From Candidatus Rokuibacteriota bacterium (GTDB lineage Bacteria; Methylomirabilota; Methylomirabilia; Rokubacteriales; CSP1-6): a DNA stretch of 38,905 nt. The position numbers and the translations under genes were made by a program. Below, one piece after another: positions 1 to 8,216 of the stretch. The stretch is taken from positions 1 to 38,905 of the forward strand of contig JACPCH010000025.1 in the NCBI GenBank assembly GCA_016179875.1. The letters run 5' to 3'. Below the pieces are notes generated by a model that did not search any database, was not told where the DNA came from, and saw only the letters and a list, made by a program, of their open reading frames with translations. The stretch's first letter is position 1, and every line of letters begins with the position of its first letter.

Positions 1-85
1 CGCGGTGCACTGCGCCCCGGAGCGGAGCGCGTCCGTGCGCGAGATCCTCCGCGCGGCGGGGGCGGAGGAGGTGAAGACGCCGTGA
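1..85 (+). CDS. actD: ActD C-terminal end (partial, alternative complex III)
   Basis: Only the last 27 codons and the TGA stop are in the window; the frame begins at base 2. The residues end in a motif of the form VREILRAAGAEEV, which resembles the C-terminus of ActD, the DUF3341 membrane-anchored subunit of the quinol:cytochrome c/electron-acceptor oxidoreductase (alternative complex III). The stop overlaps the GTG start of the following cytochrome gene (GTGA overlap), so the two are translationally coupled. Identification rests mainly on context, because ActE and ActF follow in the standard ActABCDEF order. The fragment is too short for an independent assignment. Confidence 0.6.
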   Translation, partial: AVHCAPERSASVREILRAAGAEEVKTP

Positions 86-588
86 AGTACGTCTTCATCT
101 TCACCCTCCTGATCCTCGGCGCCGCGGGCGGGCTGATGGGCGCCGCCGTCGTGGTCCGCTGGAGCGACAACATGACCCAGACCGCGCGGATCCTGCCCGG
201 CGAGCGCGTGTTCCGGATGCCGGCCGGCGGCGTCCCGCGCGGCGGCGAGCTGGTCATCCCCAAGGAGCAGCGCGACGTGGCGGCCAGGCAGCCGAACCCG
301 CTGCGGGCGTCCGCGGACTCGATCGCGATCGGCCGGCAGCACTTCGGCACGTTCTGCGCGCCGTGCCACGGCGCCGAGGGCAAGGGCGGCGTGACGGGGC
401 CGGTGGCGACGAAGTTCATTCCGCCGCCCGACCTGACCCACCCCGAGCTACAGAAGCAGCGCACGGACGGCTACTGGCACAGCTACATCGTCGTCGGCGG
501 CGCGGTCATGCCGGCGTACGGTGAGGCGCTGTCCTCCCACGAGGCCTGGCACATCGTGAACTTCCTCCGGTCGATCGCCCAGAAATGA
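82..588 (+). CDS. actE: ActE, monoheme cytochrome c of alternative complex III
   Basis: A 168-residue c-type cytochrome. Residues about 4-25 form a single hydrophobic segment that acts as a signal anchor, placing the haem domain in the periplasm. The haem attachment motif is CAPCH at residues 92-96, followed by GAEGKGG. The probable axial methionine is in AVMPAYG, at about residue 143. Size and layout fit ActE, which passes electrons from the quinol-oxidising complex to downstream carriers or an oxidase. It starts at GTG 82, overlapping the end of actD, and its TGA overlaps the ATG of actF. A generic class I cytochrome c is the alternative, but the flanking Act genes make ActE most likely. 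Confidence 0.85.
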   Translation: MKYVFIFTLLILGAAGGLMGAAVVVRWSDNMTQTARILPGERVFRMPAGGVPRGGELVIPKEQRDVAARQPNPLRASADSIAIGRQHFGTFCAPCHGAEGKGGVTGPVATKFIPPPDLTHPELQKQRTDGYWHSYIVVGGAVMPAYGEALSSHEAWHIVNFLRSIAQK

Positions 589-1625
589 CCATCGTCTGGA
601 GCCTCGTCGCGGCCCTCGGCGCCGTCGCCTTCGTGACCGGCGCGACGTCCGCGAACGCGCCGCGGGTGTGGTCGGTCTACCTGGTGAATCTCGTGTTCTG
701 GTCGGGCCTCGCCGTCACCGGCCCGGCCATCGCGGCGATGATGCAGCTCACCGAGGCGCGGTGGTCGCCGAGCGTGCGCCGGATCGCCCTGACCACCTGG
801 GGCTTCGTGCCGTTCGCGGCCGTCCTGTTCGCGGTGCTGTACGCGGGCGAGGCCGTCCTGTACCCGTGGGCGACGACGCCGGTCCCCGCCAAGGCCGGCT
901 GGCTCAACACCCCCTTCTTCTGGCTGCGCACGTTCGCCGGCTTCCTGGCGCTCGCGTTCGTGTCCGAGCGGTTCGTGCGGGCGCTCCTGAAGGACTCGGT
1001 GCCGGCCGACCAGGACCGGGAGCGGGCGCGCCGCAACCGGCTGGCCGTCGGCGTGCTGATGCTGTGGGTGGTGGTCGTCTCGCTCTGGGGCTTCGACCTC
1101 GTGATGTCGCTGGACCCCAAGTGGTACAGCGGCCTGTTCGGGGGCTACTTCGTCGTGAGCACCTTCTACACGACGCTGTGCCTGCTCTCGATCCTCTCGG
1201 TCCGGGCCAACGCTCGCGGCCAGGCCTCGATTCCGCCGGCGGCGATCCAGGACGTCGCGAAGCTCCAGTTCGCGATCTCGGTCATGTGGATGTACTTCTT
1301 CTGGTCGCAGTATCTCGTCATCTGGTACGGCAACGTCCCGGTCGAGACGCGCTTCTTCGTGCAGCGGCTGTTCGTGCAGCCCTGGCAGACGCTCGCGTGG
1401 GCCATCTTCGTGGTGGGCTGGCTGATCCCGTTCGCGTATCTCCTCAAGCGGCTCACCGGGCGCCCGCCCGAGCGGCACACGCCGCTGGTGATCGTGGCGC
1501 TCTTCGGCCTGGTCGCCATCTTCTTCGAGCGCGTGTTCGTCGTGTTCCCCTCGGTGTCCGCGTCGGCGCGGCTGCCGCTCGGGCTCCGCGACGTCGCCAT
1601 CACGGCCGGCTTCTTCGCACCGGGC
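585..1625 (+). CDS. actF: ActF, quinone-binding membrane subunit of alternative complex III; C-terminus abnormal
   Basis: The first roughly 345 codons encode a polytopic membrane protein with about nine hydrophobic helices. Segments such as FDLVMSLDPKWYSGLFG and FFWSQYLVIWYGN are typical of ActF, a relative of the NrfD/PsrC quinone-site subunits. In the family the sequence continues into a last transmembrane helix after a motif like ITAGFF. Here it breaks off at about residue 345 and becomes low-complexity sequence with no in-frame stop. The same frame stays open through a hairpin and a palindromic element into moeA, ending at 3278. I read this as a damaged or misassembled 3' end rather than a natural ActF-MoeA fusion. 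The end given is where family-like sequence stops, not a stop codon. The ATG at 585 overlaps the actE stop. Confidence 0.75.
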
Positions 1626-1637
1626 AGCATTGATTAC

Positions 1638-1664
1638 ATGGGGGGCCCCGAGCGGGCCCCCCAT
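1638..1664. terminator. G/C hairpin downstream of actF
   Basis: A perfect 11-bp stem, ATGGGGGGCCC (1638-1648) with GGGCCCCCCAT (1654-1664), closes a 5-base loop and is followed by a C tract. There is no T tract, so it is not a classical intrinsic terminator. Very strong G/C hairpins often serve this role or protect mRNA 3' ends in high-GC genomes. It lies just after the recognisable part of actF, consistent with the natural end of the act operon. Confidence 0.55.
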
Positions 1665-1706
1665 ACCCCCCCGACGCTCGGCACGCCCCGGCGGAGGCGC
1701 GCGCTC

Positions 1707-1923
1707 CTAGCCTGGAGTATTCATGAACGGGTTGGCGGCGACCGAGCGGGTGGCGCAGGGTGCGGCCCCGACGGGGCGGGCGGAGTGGGACCCCTCGACC
1801 GCTCGCCGTTCGGAGAACGGCGGGTGCGGTCGACGGGTGACGGAGCCCGACCGGTCGGGGCCGCACCCTGCGACAGGACCCGCTCGTCTCGCGCGTTGGG
1901 CGTTCATGAATACTCCAGGCTAG
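1707..1923. mobile_element. 217-bp palindromic MITE-like element
   Basis: The terminal inverted repeats are exact 19-mers: CCTGGAGTATTCATGAACG at 1711-1729 and its reverse complement at 1901-1919. Each is flanked by CTAG (1707-1710 and 1920-1923), which could be a 4-bp target duplication or part of a 23-bp repeat. The interior is also largely palindromic. 1751-1772 pairs with 1854-1875 at 21 of 22 positions, 1791-1811 pairs imperfectly with 1815-1837, and CGCCGTTC (1804-1811) and its complement (1815-1822) form the apex around a GGA loop. No transposase fits inside. This is the form of a non-autonomous insertion element mobilised in trans. The terminus resembles IS ends that begin with CC, for example in IS1380-like families, but I could not check this. 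Together with 1626-1706 and 1924-1970 it makes up the only gene-free stretch over 300 bases. Confidence 0.7.
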
Positions 1924-1958
1924 AGACCCCCCACCGCGGGTGCCGGGGGGTGGCGCGC

Positions 1959-1964
1959 TACAAT
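1959..1964 (+). promoter_or_regulatory. -10 box (TACAAT) for moeA
   Basis: TACAAT sits so that transcription starting 7 bases downstream would begin at about the GTG at 1971, giving a leaderless mRNA. No convincing -35 is seen. Its position supports 1971 as the original moeA start. Confidence 0.5.
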
Positions 1965-1970
1965 AGCGGC

Positions 1971-3278
1971 GTGCTGACCGTCGAAGAGGCGCTCGCCGCC
2001 ATCCTGTCGCGCGTCGCGCCGCTCGAGGCCGAGCGGGTGGAGACGCTCGCCGCGCTCGGCCGCGTGCTGCTGACCGTCGAAGAGGCGCTCGCCGCCATCC
2101 TGTCGCGCGTCGCGCCGCTCGAGGCCGAGCGGGTGGAGACGCTCGCCGCGCTCGGCCGCGTGCTCGCCGAGCCGATCGTCTCGCGCCGGGAGATCCCGCC
2201 GTGGCCGAACTCGTCGATGGACGGCTACGCCGTGCGCTCGGCCGACACGCGCGACGGCGGCGTGGAGCTGGCCGTCGTCGGGCGCGTCATCGCCGGCGAC
2301 GCGCCGTCGCGCACGCTCGGAGCCGGTGAGGCGATGCGGATCTTCACCGGGGCGCCGCTGCCCGCGGGCGCGGACGCGGTGGTCCCCCAGGAGGACGTCG
2401 CCGCCGACGGCGAGCGGGTGGCGCTCCGGGGCCCGGTGACGCCGGGCGCGTGCGTGCGGCCGGCGGGCGAGGACGTGCGCGCCGGCGACGTGGTGGTGCC
2501 GCCGGGCGAGGCGATCGGCGCCGCCGAGGTCGGGCTCCTGGCGACGCTGGGCTACGCCCGCGTGCCGGTGTACCGCCGGCCGCGCGTCGCGATCCTGTCC
2601 ACCGGCAACGAGCTCGCCGATCTCGGCACCGAGCCCCGTCCGGGGCAGATCCCGAACACCAACACGTACTCGTTGATGGCGCAGGTGCTGGAGGCCGGCG
2701 CCGAGCCGGCGAGCCTCGGCGTGGCGCCCGACCGCCTCGAGGCGATCGAGGAGCGCCTGCGCTGGGGGCTCGACGCCGACGCGCTGATCACCTCCGCGGG
2801 GGTCTCGGTCGGCGAGCTGGACCTCGTGCGCGAGGCGCTCGGCCGCGTGGGCGCCGAGCTGCACCTGTGGCAGGTGTCGATGCGGCCGGGCAAGCCGATC
2901 ACGTTCGGCACGATCGGGAGCCGGCCCGTCTTCGGCCTGCCCGGGAACCCGGTCTCGGCGATGGTGACCTTCGAGCTGTTCGTGCGCCCGGCGCTCCGCC
3001 GGATGGCGGGCGCGCGCGTGCTCGCGCGCCCGCGGATCCGGGCGCGGGCGCTGGCGCCCATCGCGAATCCGGGCGCGCGCCGCGGGTATCTCCGGGTCAC
3101 GCTGGCGCCCGACGGCGAGGGCTGGGGCGCGCGGCTCACCGGCGACCAGGGGTCGGGGATCCTCCGGTCCATGGTGGCCGCGGACGGGCTCGCCGTCGTC
3201 CCGGGTGACGCGCGCGTCGCCGCGGGCGACCTCGTGGAGGTGATCGTGCTGCGCGCCCTCGAGCCGCGCGCGCGGTGA
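1971..3278 (+). CDS. moeA: Molybdopterin molybdenumtransferase MoeA with duplicated N-terminal segment
   Basis: MoeA inserts molybdate into adenylylated molybdopterin, the last step of molybdenum cofactor synthesis in the cytoplasm. Family motifs are clear: NSSMDGYAVR (about residue 49 counted from the second start), TGNEL, SAGVSVGELD, MRPGKP and GLPGNPVSAMVTFELF, followed by the C-terminal domain IV. From GTG 1971 the protein has 435 residues, but the first 32 are an exact tandem copy of the next 32. Starting at GTG 2064 gives 404 residues, the usual MoeA length, and already contains the whole standard N-terminus. Both starts are listed because the promoter-like TACAAT favours 1971 while family length favours 2064. 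The frame is open upstream into actF, which I treat as accidental. Confidence 0.88.
   Translation: MLTVEEALAAILSRVAPLEAERVETLAALGRVLLTVEEALAAILSRVAPLEAERVETLAALGRVLAEPIVSRREIPPWPNSSMDGYAVRSADTRDGGVELAVVGRVIAGDAPSRTLGAGEAMRIFTGAPLPAGADAVVPQEDVAADGERVALRGPVTPGACVRPAGEDVRAGDVVVPPGEAIGAAEVGLLATLGYARVPVYRRPRVAILSTGNELADLGTEPRPGQIPNTNTYSLMAQVLEAGAEPASLGVAPDRLEAIEERLRWGLDADALITSAGVSVGELDLVREALGRVGAELHLWQVSMRPGKPITFGTIGSRPVFGLPGNPVSAMVTFELFVRPALRRMAGARVLARPRIRARALAPIANPGARRGYLRVTLAPDGEGWGARLTGDQGSGILRSMVAADGLAVVPGDARVAAGDLVEVIVLRALEPRAR
1972..2164 (+). repeat. 96-bp exact tandem duplication, in frame
   Basis: Bases 1972-2068 recur without any difference at 2068-2164, a period of 96 bp (32 codons) that keeps the moeA frame. 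Each copy encodes LTVEEALAAILSRVAPLEAE and the residues that follow, through LGRVL. Perfect identity means the duplication is very recent or is an assembly artefact. Confidence 0.95.
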
Positions 3279-3291
3279 TCCCCCGCATTGG

Positions 3292-3321
3292 TTGACTTCG
3301 TTTTCGGCCGCGTGCTACGGT
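3292..3321 (+). promoter_or_regulatory. Promoter for the YbgF-like lipoprotein gene
   Basis: TTGACT (3292-3297) and TACGGT (3316-3321) are 18 bases apart, with a TG one base before the -10. The predicted start at about 3328 is only 2 bases from the ATG at 3330, implying a leaderless or nearly leaderless mRNA. Confidence 0.55.
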
Positions 3322-3329
3322 CGCCGCGA

Positions 3330-4097
3330 ATGAACCGGTCCCTCGGCGTGATGGCCGTCCTGGCTGTCCTCGCGGCCGGCTGCGCGAGTCGGGGCTCGGT
3401 CCGGGAGCTCCGCGCCGACGTCACCGCGCTCGCCGCCGAGCTGGCGGGCGTGCGCGCCGCCCAGACGAGCGCCGCGCGCGATCTGGCCCGCGCCCAGGAG
3501 GAGCTGACCGTGCTCGACGCGCGCCTGGGCGCGATCGGGACGAGCGTCGGCGCGGTCGCCGCCGACGTGGCGCGCCTGGCCGGGCGCGTGGACGCCGCCG
3601 ACGCCGCGCTGCGGGAGACGCGCGCGCGCGTGGACGCGCTGCCGGCGGCGGCGCCCCCGCCCGCGGAACGCCGGCCCGCGCCGCGCGCACGGCCGGCGCC
3701 GCCCCAGACCGCGGAGAGCGCCGAGCAGGCGTACGCCGCCGCGCTCGCCACGTTCCGGGCGCGCGAGCACGGCCAGGCGGTGCTCGACTTCCTCGACTTC
3801 ATCGCGAAGCATCCCCGGCACGCGCTGGCGGGGAACGCGCAGTACTGGATCGGCGAGGCGTACTACGTCCAGCGCGACCACCGGCAGGCGCTCGCCGAGT
3901 TCCAGAAGGTGCTCGAGCTCGGCGCCGGCAAGGTCGCCGACGCGCTGGTGAAGATCGGTCTCTGCTACGTGAACCTGCGCGACATCCCCCGCGCCCGCGC
4001 GGCCTGGCGGCGTGTGGTGCGCGAGCACGGGGACTCCGGGGCCGCCGCCACCGCGCGCGGGCTCCTGCGCACGCACACGGCGTCCCGCCGCCGGTAG
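3330..4097 (+). CDS. YbgF/CpoB-like TPR lipoprotein
   Basis: With the ATG at 3330 the protein has 255 residues and a lipoprotein signal peptide ending in a lipobox LAAGC with Cys18. The open frame extends 14 codons further upstream, but that would spoil the signal. Residues about 20-110 are a heptad-rich coiled coil, then a Pro/Ala linker (AAPPPAERRPAPRARPAPP). The last 120 residues are tetratricopeptide repeats (AEQAYAAALATFRAREHGQA, AQYWIGEAYYVQRDHRQAL). This is the order of YbgF/CpoB, the Tol-Pal-associated factor that coordinates outer-membrane constriction with peptidoglycan synthesis. No tol or pal gene is nearby, so the precise role is uncertain. It lies alone between its own promoter and that of dprA. 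Confidence 0.7.
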   Translation: MNRSLGVMAVLAVLAAGCASRGSVRELRADVTALAAELAGVRAAQTSAARDLARAQEELTVLDARLGAIGTSVGAVAADVARLAGRVDAADAALRETRARVDALPAAAPPPAERRPAPRARPAPPQTAESAEQAYAAALATFRAREHGQAVLDFLDFIAKHPRHALAGNAQYWIGEAYYVQRDHRQALAEFQKVLELGAGKVADALVKIGLCYVNLRDIPRARAAWRRVVREHGDSGAAATARGLLRTHTASRRR

Positions 4098-4124
4098 CCC
4101 CCGAGGCGTATCCGTTCGGATTCT

Positions 4125-4152
4125 TTGGACGGCGGAGCCCGTCCGGTATACT
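4125..4152 (+). promoter_or_regulatory. Promoter of the dprA-topA operon
   Basis: TTGGAC (4125-4130) and TATACT (4147-4152) are separated by 16 bases. The predicted transcription start at about 4159 leaves a leader of about 19 bases before the dprA ATG at 4178. No other good promoter is seen until pgsA, so this one probably drives the long downstream run. Confidence 0.6.
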
Positions 4153-4177
4153 GGGGCTCCGCGACCCTGCCAGGCCG

Positions 4178-5068
4178 ATGACACATTTGGTTCCGGGTGA
4201 TGCGCGCTATCCGTCGCTGCTCGCGGCGATTCCGTCGCCGCCGGCGCTGTGGGTGCGCGGCGCGCTGGCCGGCGACGACGCGCTGGCGGTCGCGATCGTC
4301 GGCGCGCGGCGCGCGACGGCGTACGGCCTCGAGGTGGCCGAGCGCCTCGCGGCCGACCTCGCGGCGCGCGGCGTGACGATCGTGAGCGGCCTGGCGCGCG
4401 GCATCGACACGGCCGCGCACCGTGGCGCGCTCGCCGCCGGCGGCCGGACGCTCGCCGTGCTCGGCGGGGGTCTGGACGTCGTGTACCCGCCCGAGAACCG
4501 TGGGCTGGCGCGCGTGATCGAGGGGCAGGGCGCCGTCCTCTCGCAGTTCGCGCCGGGCACGCGGGCGCTGCCCGGGCACTTTCCGGCGCGCAACCGGACG
4601 ATCGCGGGCCTGGCCCTGGGCGTCGTCGTGGTGGAGGCGGCTGAGCGGAGCGGCGCCCTGATCACGGCCTCGCTGGCCGGCGATCTTGGCCGCGAAGTGT
4701 TCGCCGTTCCTGGCCGAATCACCTCCGCGGCGAGCGCCGGAACGAACGGGCTCATCCAGGACGGTGCTAAACTTGTTCGTTGCTGGCAGGACGTGGTGTC
4801 AGAATTACCGGAACCCTGGCGCCGCGCGGTGCGCGAGGCGCCGGCGGGTGAGGCGGCGAGCGCGCCCGACGCCGCGAGCGCCGAGGGCCGGATGCTGGCG
4901 CTCCTGGCGCCGGACGAGGCGCGGCATATCGAAGCGCTGATCGCGCGCGGCGGGCTCGATCCGGCGCGGACCGGCGCCGCGCTCGTGAGCCTCGAGCTCG
5001 GCGGCTGGGCGAAGCAGCTGGCGGGGCAGCGGTGGGTGGCCACCGCCCCGCGGACGAGGAGAGCGTAG
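4178..5068 (+). CDS. dprA: DNA-processing protein DprA
   Basis: DprA (Smf) loads RecA onto incoming single-stranded DNA during natural transformation and is widely kept in non-competent bacteria. The 296-residue protein begins directly at the Rossmann-type domain and lacks the N-terminal SAM-like extension found in some members. Visible motifs are VGARRATAYG, GLARGIDTAAHRGAL, LGGGLDVVYPPENRGL, FPARNRTIAGLA, the ERSGALITASLA block and GTNGLIQDGA. A C-terminal winged-helix region (about 240-290, with ALVSLELGGWAKQLAGQRWV) matches the DprA_WH domain. Its TAG stop shares a base with the GTG start of topA, and the dprA-topA pairing is common in bacteria. Confidence 0.93.
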   Translation: MTHLVPGDARYPSLLAAIPSPPALWVRGALAGDDALAVAIVGARRATAYGLEVAERLAADLAARGVTIVSGLARGIDTAAHRGALAAGGRTLAVLGGGLDVVYPPENRGLARVIEGQGAVLSQFAPGTRALPGHFPARNRTIAGLALGVVVVEAAERSGALITASLAGDLGREVFAVPGRITSAASAGTNGLIQDGAKLVRCWQDVVSELPEPWRRAVREAPAGEAASAPDAASAEGRMLALLAPDEARHIEALIARGGLDPARTGAALVSLELGGWAKQLAGQRWVATAPRTRRA

Positions 5069-7323
5069 TGGCGAAGCGGTCGCTGGTGGTGGTGGAGTCG
5101 CCCACGAAGGTGAAGACGATCCAGAAGTATCTGGACGCGCGCTTCATCGTGAAGGCCTCGATGGGGCACGTGCGCGACCTTCCCAAGTCGCAGCTCGGCG
5201 TCGATCCGAAGAAGAACTTCAAGCCCCGGTACGTGGTCTCGCCGGCCAAGAAGAAGGTCCTCGACGAGCTGAAGAAGGCGGCCCAGAAGGTCGACGCGCT
5301 CTACGTCGCCACCGACCCCGACCGGGAAGGGGAGGCGATCGGCTGGCACCTGGCCCAGGAGCTCGACGTCGACAAGAAGCACATCTACCGCATCACGTTC
5401 AACGAGATCACCGAGCGCGCCGTGAAGGCCGCCTTCCTCAAGCCCGGCAAGATCGATCTGAGGAAGGTGGACGCCCAGCAGGCGCGCCGCGTCCTCGACC
5501 GGCTCGTCGGCTACAGCCTGTCGCCGCTCCTGTGGGACAAGGTCCAGCGCGGGCTCTCCGCGGGGCGCGTCCAATCGGTGGCCGTGCGCATCATCGTGGA
5601 CCGCGAGCGCGAGATCCAGGCGTTCGTGGCGGTCGAGTACTGGTCGCTGCACGCGCGGCTCGGCGCCCGGCTGCCGCCGGAGTTCACCGCGACGCTCAAG
5701 GAGGTCGGCGGCGAGAAGGCCGCGCTCGCGAACGAGGCGGACACGCGCGCGCTGATGGCGTCCCTGGAGGGGGCGCGGTTCACGGTGCGGTCGGTGACGC
5801 GCGGCGAGCGCCGGCGCAACCCGGCTCCGCCGTTCATCACCTCCACGCTCCAGCAGGAGGCGGGCCGGAAGCTCGGGTTCACGGCCCGGAAGACGATGAC
5901 GGTCGCGCAGCAGCTCTACGAGGGCATCGACCTCGGGGCCGAGGGCGCCGAGGGCCTGATCACGTACATGCGGACCGACTCGGTGCGCGTGGCGCGCGAG
6001 GCCCAGGAGGAGGCGCGGGGCTGGATCGCCGCGCGCCTGGGGCGCGAGTACCTGCCCGACGCGCCGCCCGCGTACCGGTCGCGCGGCAGCGCCCAGGAGG
6101 CCCACGAGGCGATCCGCCCGTCCGAGGTGCGGCACGACCCGAAGTCCGTGGCGCGCTTCCTCGGCAAGGACCAGCTCGCCCTCTACCGGCTCGTCTGGGA
6201 GCGCTTCCTGGGCAGCCAGATGATGCCCGCGGTCTACGACACCGTGAGCGCGGACATCGACGCCACGCCGGGCCGGTGCCTCTTCCGTGCCCAGGGCGCC
6301 GTGCTCAGGTTCAAGGGGTTCACGGCCGTGTACCAGGAGAGCCGGGACGAGGAGACCGTCGCCGCCGACGAGGACGCCGAGGGCGCCATGCCCCAGCTCG
6401 AGGAGGGCGAGATCCTGCGCCTCCTCCTGCTCGATCCCCGGCAGCACTTCACCCAGCCGCCGCCGCGCTACACCGAGGCCTCGCTGATCAAGGCGCTCGA
6501 GGAGCTCGGCATCGGTCGCCCGTCCACCTACGCGTCCATCCTCGGGACGATCATCAACGACCGCGGGTACGTGCATCGCGAGCGGAAGGCGCTGGTGCCG
6601 ACGGAGCTCGGGATGGCGGTGACGGACAAGCTGAAGCCGTACTTCCCCGAGATCATGGACGTCGAGTTCACCGCGCAGATGGAGGACCACCTCGACAAGA
6701 TCGAGGACGGCGCGCGCACGTGGGTCGAGACCGTGAAGGAGTTCTACGAGCCGTTCAAGCGGGACCTCGCCCGGGCCAAGAAGGAGATGGGCAGCGAGAA
6801 GAAGGGCGAGCCCACGGGGGAGAAGTGCCCCGAGTGCGGCGAGGACCTCGTGGAGCGGCGCGGGCGCTTCGGGAAGTTCATCGCCTGCTCGGCGTACCCG
6901 GACTGCAAGTACAAGAAGAATCTCCCCGGCAGCGAGCGCCCGGAGGACGAGCCGACGGACGAGCGGTGCCCGGCCTGCGGCAAGCCGATGGTCATCAAGC
7001 ACGGGCGCTTCGGGAAGTTCATCGCCTGCTCGGGCTACCCCGAGTGCAAGACCACCAAGCCGGTCACCCTCGGCATCGCGTGCCCCCAGCCCGGCTGCGC
7101 CGGGCAGCTCGTCGAGCGGCGCTCGAAGCGCGGGCGCATGTTCTACGGGTGCTCGGCGTACCCGACCTGCACGTTCGTGGTCTGGCAGCGCCCGGTCGTG
7201 GAGCCGTGCCCCAAGTGCGGCGCCCCGTTCGTGACGGAGCGGATGGTGCGCGGCCGGGTGCTGCGCCGCTGCGTGCGCGCGGGATGCGACTTCGAGCGGG
7301 AGGCCGAGCTCCCGGTGGCATGA
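5068..7323 (+). CDS. topA: DNA topoisomerase I (type IA)
   Basis: TopA relaxes negative supercoils through a 5'-phosphotyrosine intermediate. The 751-residue protein has a TOPRIM domain ([15 protein letters not shown] near the N-terminus; acidic triad in DPDRE at 83-87). The catalytic tyrosine is in TYMRTDS (Tyr300). From about residue 587 to the end there are four C-terminal zinc-ribbon repeats, three with regularly spaced Cys pairs and a fourth starting CPKCG. I chose GTG 5068 because AGGAGA lies just upstream and the protein then starts [11 protein letters not shown]; the open frame reaches 12 codons further up inside dprA. The TGA overlaps the ATG of xerC. Confidence 0.96.
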   Translation: MAKRSLVVVESPTKVKTIQKYLDARFIVKASMGHVRDLPKSQLGVDPKKNFKPRYVVSPAKKKVLDELKKAAQKVDALYVATDPDREGEAIGWHLAQELDVDKKHIYRITFNEITERAVKAAFLKPGKIDLRKVDAQQARRVLDRLVGYSLSPLLWDKVQRGLSAGRVQSVAVRIIVDREREIQAFVAVEYWSLHARLGARLPPEFTATLKEVGGEKAALANEADTRALMASLEGARFTVRSVTRGERRRNPAPPFITSTLQQEAGRKLGFTARKTMTVAQQLYEGIDLGAEGAEGLITYMRTDSVRVAREAQEEARGWIAARLGREYLPDAPPAYRSRGSAQEAHEAIRPSEVRHDPKSVARFLGKDQLALYRLVWERFLGSQMMPAVYDTVSADIDATPGRCLFRAQGAVLRFKGFTAVYQESRDEETVAADEDAEGAMPQLEEGEILRLLLLDPRQHFTQPPPRYTEASLIKALEELGIGRPSTYASILGTIINDRGYVHRERKALVPTELGMAVTDKLKPYFPEIMDVEFTAQMEDHLDKIEDGARTWVETVKEFYEPFKRDLARAKKEMGSEKKGEPTGEKCPECGEDLVERRGRFGKFIACSAYPDCKYKKNLPGSERPEDEPTDERCPACGKPMVIKHGRFGKFIACSGYPECKTTKPVTLGIACPQPGCAGQLVERRSKRGRMFYGCSAYPTCTFVVWQRPVVEPCPKCGAPFVTERMVRGRVLRRCVRAGCDFEREAELPVA

Positions 7324-8204
7324 ACGACCCGCTGGCGGCGTTTCTGCGCTACCTCACGCTGGAGAAGGACGCCTCGCCCCACACGCTCCGGAGCTATCGG
7401 GGCGACCTCGTCGAGTTCGCCCGCTACGCGGGGCTCGAGGCCGGCCCGGCGACGCTCGCGACGGTGGACGCCCGGACGGTGCGCGGCTGGCTCGCCCACC
7501 TGCACGGGCGCGGCCTCGACGCCTCCAGCGTGGCCCGCAAGCTCGCCGCGCTCCGCAGCTGGCTGCGGTTCCTGGTGCGGCGCGGCGCGCTGCCGAGGAA
7601 CGTCGCGCGCGAGGTGCGGGGTCCGCGGCTGCCCCGCAAGCTCGTGTCGTTCCTGCCGATCGACGAGGCGACGGCCCTGGTCGAGGCGCGGGGGATCGGC
7701 GGCGGCCAGCGCGCGCGCGACGTCGCGATCCTCGAGCTCCTCTACGCCTCCGGGCTCCGGGTGTCGGAGCTGGTGTCGCTCGACGTCGAGGACCTGGACC
7801 TCGCCGAGGGCACGGTGCGCGTGCTGGGCAAGGGCCGGAAGGAGCGCATCGTGCCCTTCGGGCGCCAGGCCGCGCGGGCGGTGGAGCGCTATCTGGGGCC
7901 GCGCGCCGAGCGGCGCGGGCCCCTGTTCCGGAACCGGCGCGGCGGCCGGCTCACGGCGCGGGCGATTCATGGCATCGTGAAGCGGAGCGCCGCCGCCTGC
8001 GGGATCGCCCGGCGCGTGAGCCCGCACACGCTGCGGCACACCTTCGCCACGCACCTGCTGGACGCCGGCGCCGACCTCCGGGCGATCCAGGAGCTGCTCG
8101 GCCACAGCCGGCTGGCCACCACCCAGCGGTACACGCACGTGGGCGCCGACCAGCTCATGCGCGTGTACGACGCCGCCCACCCGCGCGCCCGCGCGCGCTC
8201 CTGA
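7320..8204 (+). CDS. xerC: Tyrosine recombinase XerC
   Basis: A 294-residue site-specific recombinase of the XerC/XerD class, which resolves chromosome dimers at dif with FtsK. The N-terminal core-binding SAM-like domain covers about residues 1-90. The catalytic domain carries Arg147 in GLRVSEL, Lys in [21 protein letters not shown] and the nucleophile Tyr271 in RYTHV, so all catalytic residues are present. Position supports a chromosomal housekeeping Xer rather than a phage integrase: it overlaps topA by ATGA and precedes hslVU, the same neighbourhood as in Firmicutes (topA-trmFO-xerC-hslV-hslU), although trmFO is absent here. XerD cannot be excluded by sequence alone. Confidence 0.92.
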   Translation: MNDPLAAFLRYLTLEKDASPHTLRSYRGDLVEFARYAGLEAGPATLATVDARTVRGWLAHLHGRGLDASSVARKLAALRSWLRFLVRRGALPRNVAREVRGPRLPRKLVSFLPIDEATALVEARGIGGGQRARDVAILELLYASGLRVSELVSLDVEDLDLAEGTVRVLGKGRKERIVPFGRQAARAVERYLGPRAERRGPLFRNRRGGRLTARAIHGIVKRSAAACGIARRVSPHTLRHTFATHLLDAGADLRAIQELLGHSRLATTQRYTHVGADQLMRVYDAAHPRARARS

Positions 8205-8216
8205 GGGCGCGCCGCC

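Noticed and set aside
1600-1907. Minus-strand frames in the palindromic element as a small transposase
   Set aside because: They are shorter than 90 codons, rich in Arg/Pro/Gly, lack a DDE or HUH motif and simply mirror the inverted repeats.
585-3278. A genuine ActF-MoeA fusion enzyme
   Set aside because: The linker crosses a hairpin and a palindromic element and is low complexity. One half is a polytopic membrane protein and the other a soluble cytoplasmic enzyme with its own start and promoter-like box.
2552-3802. Minus-strand 416-codon frame across moeA and the lipoprotein gene
   Set aside because: It is a Ser/Arg/Ala-rich shadow that spans two well-supported genes and an intergenic promoter.
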